Assembly (NCBI GenBank): GCA_027000105.1
Contig: JALTOP010000365.1
Coordinates: 6,405 to 12,925, forward strand
Direction of reading: 5' to 3'
Length of the DNA stretch: 6,521 nt
Origin: Planctomycetaceae bacterium
GTDB taxonomy: Bacteria; Planctomycetota; Planctomycetia; Planctomycetales; Planctomycetaceae
Positions 5,776 through 6,521 of this stretch are shown one piece after another; within the stretch, counting starts at the first letter, position 1, and each line of letters starts with the position of its first letter. The position numbers and the translations under genes are program-made. The notes below the pieces were generated by a model. The model had not been told where the DNA came from. It made no database searches and saw only the letters and a program-made list of their open reading frames with translations.

Positions 5776-5805
5776 TTGACCTTTCAAATTGATTCCGGAT
5801 AGAGT
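5776..5805 (+). promoter_or_regulatory. Sigma70-like promoter candidate for the lipoprotein gene
   Basis: TTGACC (5776-5781) matches five of six -35 consensus bases. After an 18-base spacer, TAGAGT (5800-5805) matches four of six -10 bases. Transcription would start near 5812, giving a 5' leader of about 64 bases before ATG 5876. It supports separate transcription of the lipoprotein gene from bamA. It was found by eye, and planctomycete promoters are poorly defined. Confidence 0.45.
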
Positions 5806-5861
5806 TCACTCCCCTTCTATTTTTCTCACCTGAAATCCTATCCCATTATCCCACCTCTCGA

Positions 5862-5875
5862 ATCAGGTATTTCGT
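5862..5875 (+). promoter_or_regulatory. Ribosome binding site of the lipoprotein gene
   Basis: ATCAGGT (5862-5868) lies seven bases before ATG 5876, the same seven-base element and spacing as before bamA. The in-frame stop TGA at 5831-5833, with no other start codon between it and 5876, makes this ATG the most upstream possible start. Confidence 0.5.
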
Positions 5876-6521
5876 ATGCGTCTTTTTCAGCTCGCAACAC
5901 GTTTTGATGCACACGCACATTCTGTCAGGCCGTTCGTCGTTGAAGCGGTCTCTGTGCTGTCCGTTTGTCGGTTCTCCCTGCCGATGTTGTTGGGTCTGCT
6001 GATCTGCAGCGGATGCGCCAATATCCGTGAGAAGCGGACCATCACCGCCTTTCAATCCGGTCTGGAAGCGGACAATCTGGAATTGCTTCGTGAGAACTCG
6101 ACCAGACATTTCGCTTCCAAAGCGTTACGGCATCCGCAGGCAGATGACGCGCTGGCCCAGCTGAAATTGCCGGAAGGTGAATTCAAAATACTGAATGTTG
6201 AAGATGTTTCGGAGACGGAAAAGAAGGTAACCGTCGGATTCGGTAAAGAAAAGAAACGGAAAATAATGTACCGATTGGTCAAAGAAGGAGAGAAGGAAAA
6301 ATGGAAGGTTGATGATATCTACCTGCGCCAGCGCAAGGGAAAAAAAGTTGTTGTGATGCCGATCACCGAACAGATGGATGTTCTGCTGTCCGCCCGTGAG
6401 TTTTTCGATTCCTGGTCGGAAGGGGATCGTCAGCGGGTACTTGCGAGTTGTTCTCCGGAATTGCGAGAAGCTCTGGAAAAGTTGCCTCCATCTGTTTTGG
6501 CTTACAACATTTCCCTGATTG
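5876..6521 (+). CDS. Putative lipoprotein with NTF2-like domains (3' end missing)
   Basis: The frame is open from ATG 5876 to the window edge, giving 215 residues of an unfinished protein. The N-terminus is long and basic in part, with a hydrophobic stretch from about 35 to 43 (LPMLLGLLI) and Cys47 in ICSGCANI. This looks like a lipoprotein signal, though -3 is Cys rather than the usual Leu. After Cys47, residues 55-150 read like a small NTF2/SnoaL-type domain: an N-terminal helix (TITAFQSGLEADNLELL), then strands, ending with YRLVKEGEKEKWKVDDIYL. A second copy seems to begin near 170 with SAREFFDSWSEGDRQRVL. The region 116-144 is very rich in Lys and Glu. Function is unknown; the NTF2-like assignment rests on pattern and is not certain. 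It is probably membrane-anchored and periplasm-facing. It follows bamA by 373 bases and has its own promoter candidate and ribosome binding site, so an operon with bamA is not indicated. Confidence 0.8.
   Translation, partial: MRLFQLATRFDAHAHSVRPFVVEAVSVLSVCRFSLPMLLGLLICSGCANIREKRTITAFQSGLEADNLELLRENSTRHFASKALRHPQADDALAQLKLPEGEFKILNVEDVSETEKKVTVGFGKEKKRKIMYRLVKEGEKEKWKVDDIYLRQRKGKKVVVMPITEQMDVLLSAREFFDSWSEGDRQRVLASCSPELREALEKLPPSVLAYNISLI

Noticed and set aside
5462..5787. Hydrophobic - strand frames of 72-103 residues after bamA
   Set aside because: Their Phe/Leu/Ser-rich sequence comes from the complement of the purine-rich tandem repeats, and they overlap each other in different frames.

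Overview
The window looks like a piece of a Planctomycetota chromosome. Three things suggest this: a bacterial tetrahydromethanopterin (H4MPT) C1 module (Fae followed by an Mtd-family dehydrogenase), an unusually long BamA-type outer-membrane assembly protein with a proline/glutamine-rich extension, and loosely packed genes with long spacers and weak AGGT-type ribosome binding sites. The phylum is an inference; no rRNA or other decisive marker is present. All four supported genes are on the + strand.

Layout. (1) Bases 1-428 hold the 3' part of fae, the formaldehyde-activating enzyme, cut by the window edge. (2) Bases 429-971 are a 543-base spacer with no convincing gene. It holds a probable intrinsic terminator (557-591) and then a run of four inverted repeats (691-717, 751-790, 808-829, 854-893), which may be a structured 5' leader for the next gene. 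(3) Bases 972-1826 encode a complete NAD(P)-dependent methylene-H4MPT dehydrogenase of the MtdA/MtdB/MtdC family. (4) Bases 1827-2106 are a 280-base spacer with a hairpin right after the stop codon and small palindromes close to the next start. (5) Bases 2107-5502 encode a 1131-residue BamA/Omp85 protein: a lipoprotein-like signal, a long Gln/Pro-rich linker, five POTRA domains (the fifth split by an insert of about 200 residues) and a C-terminal beta-barrel. (6) Bases 5503-5875 are a 373-base spacer with a 9-base-period array, two perfect tandem duplications, a nested inverted repeat and a sigma70-like promoter. (7) From 5876 to the window end is the 5' part of a lipoprotein gene that appears to carry two successive NTF2-like domains.

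How the genes work together. Fae condenses formaldehyde with H4MPT, and the Mtd enzyme oxidises the resulting methylene-H4MPT to methenyl-H4MPT, so the first two genes are consecutive steps of H4MPT-linked formaldehyde oxidation or detoxification. The long spacer and the terminator suggest they are not a simple operon. BamA inserts beta-barrel proteins into the outer membrane. The lipoprotein downstream probably also acts in the envelope, but a role with BamA is only a guess from position.

The points most worth following up are the POTRA5 insert with its repeated PVIRG motif, the lipobox on a BamA, the multi-hairpin region before the dehydrogenase gene, and the tandem-repeat cluster after bamA.
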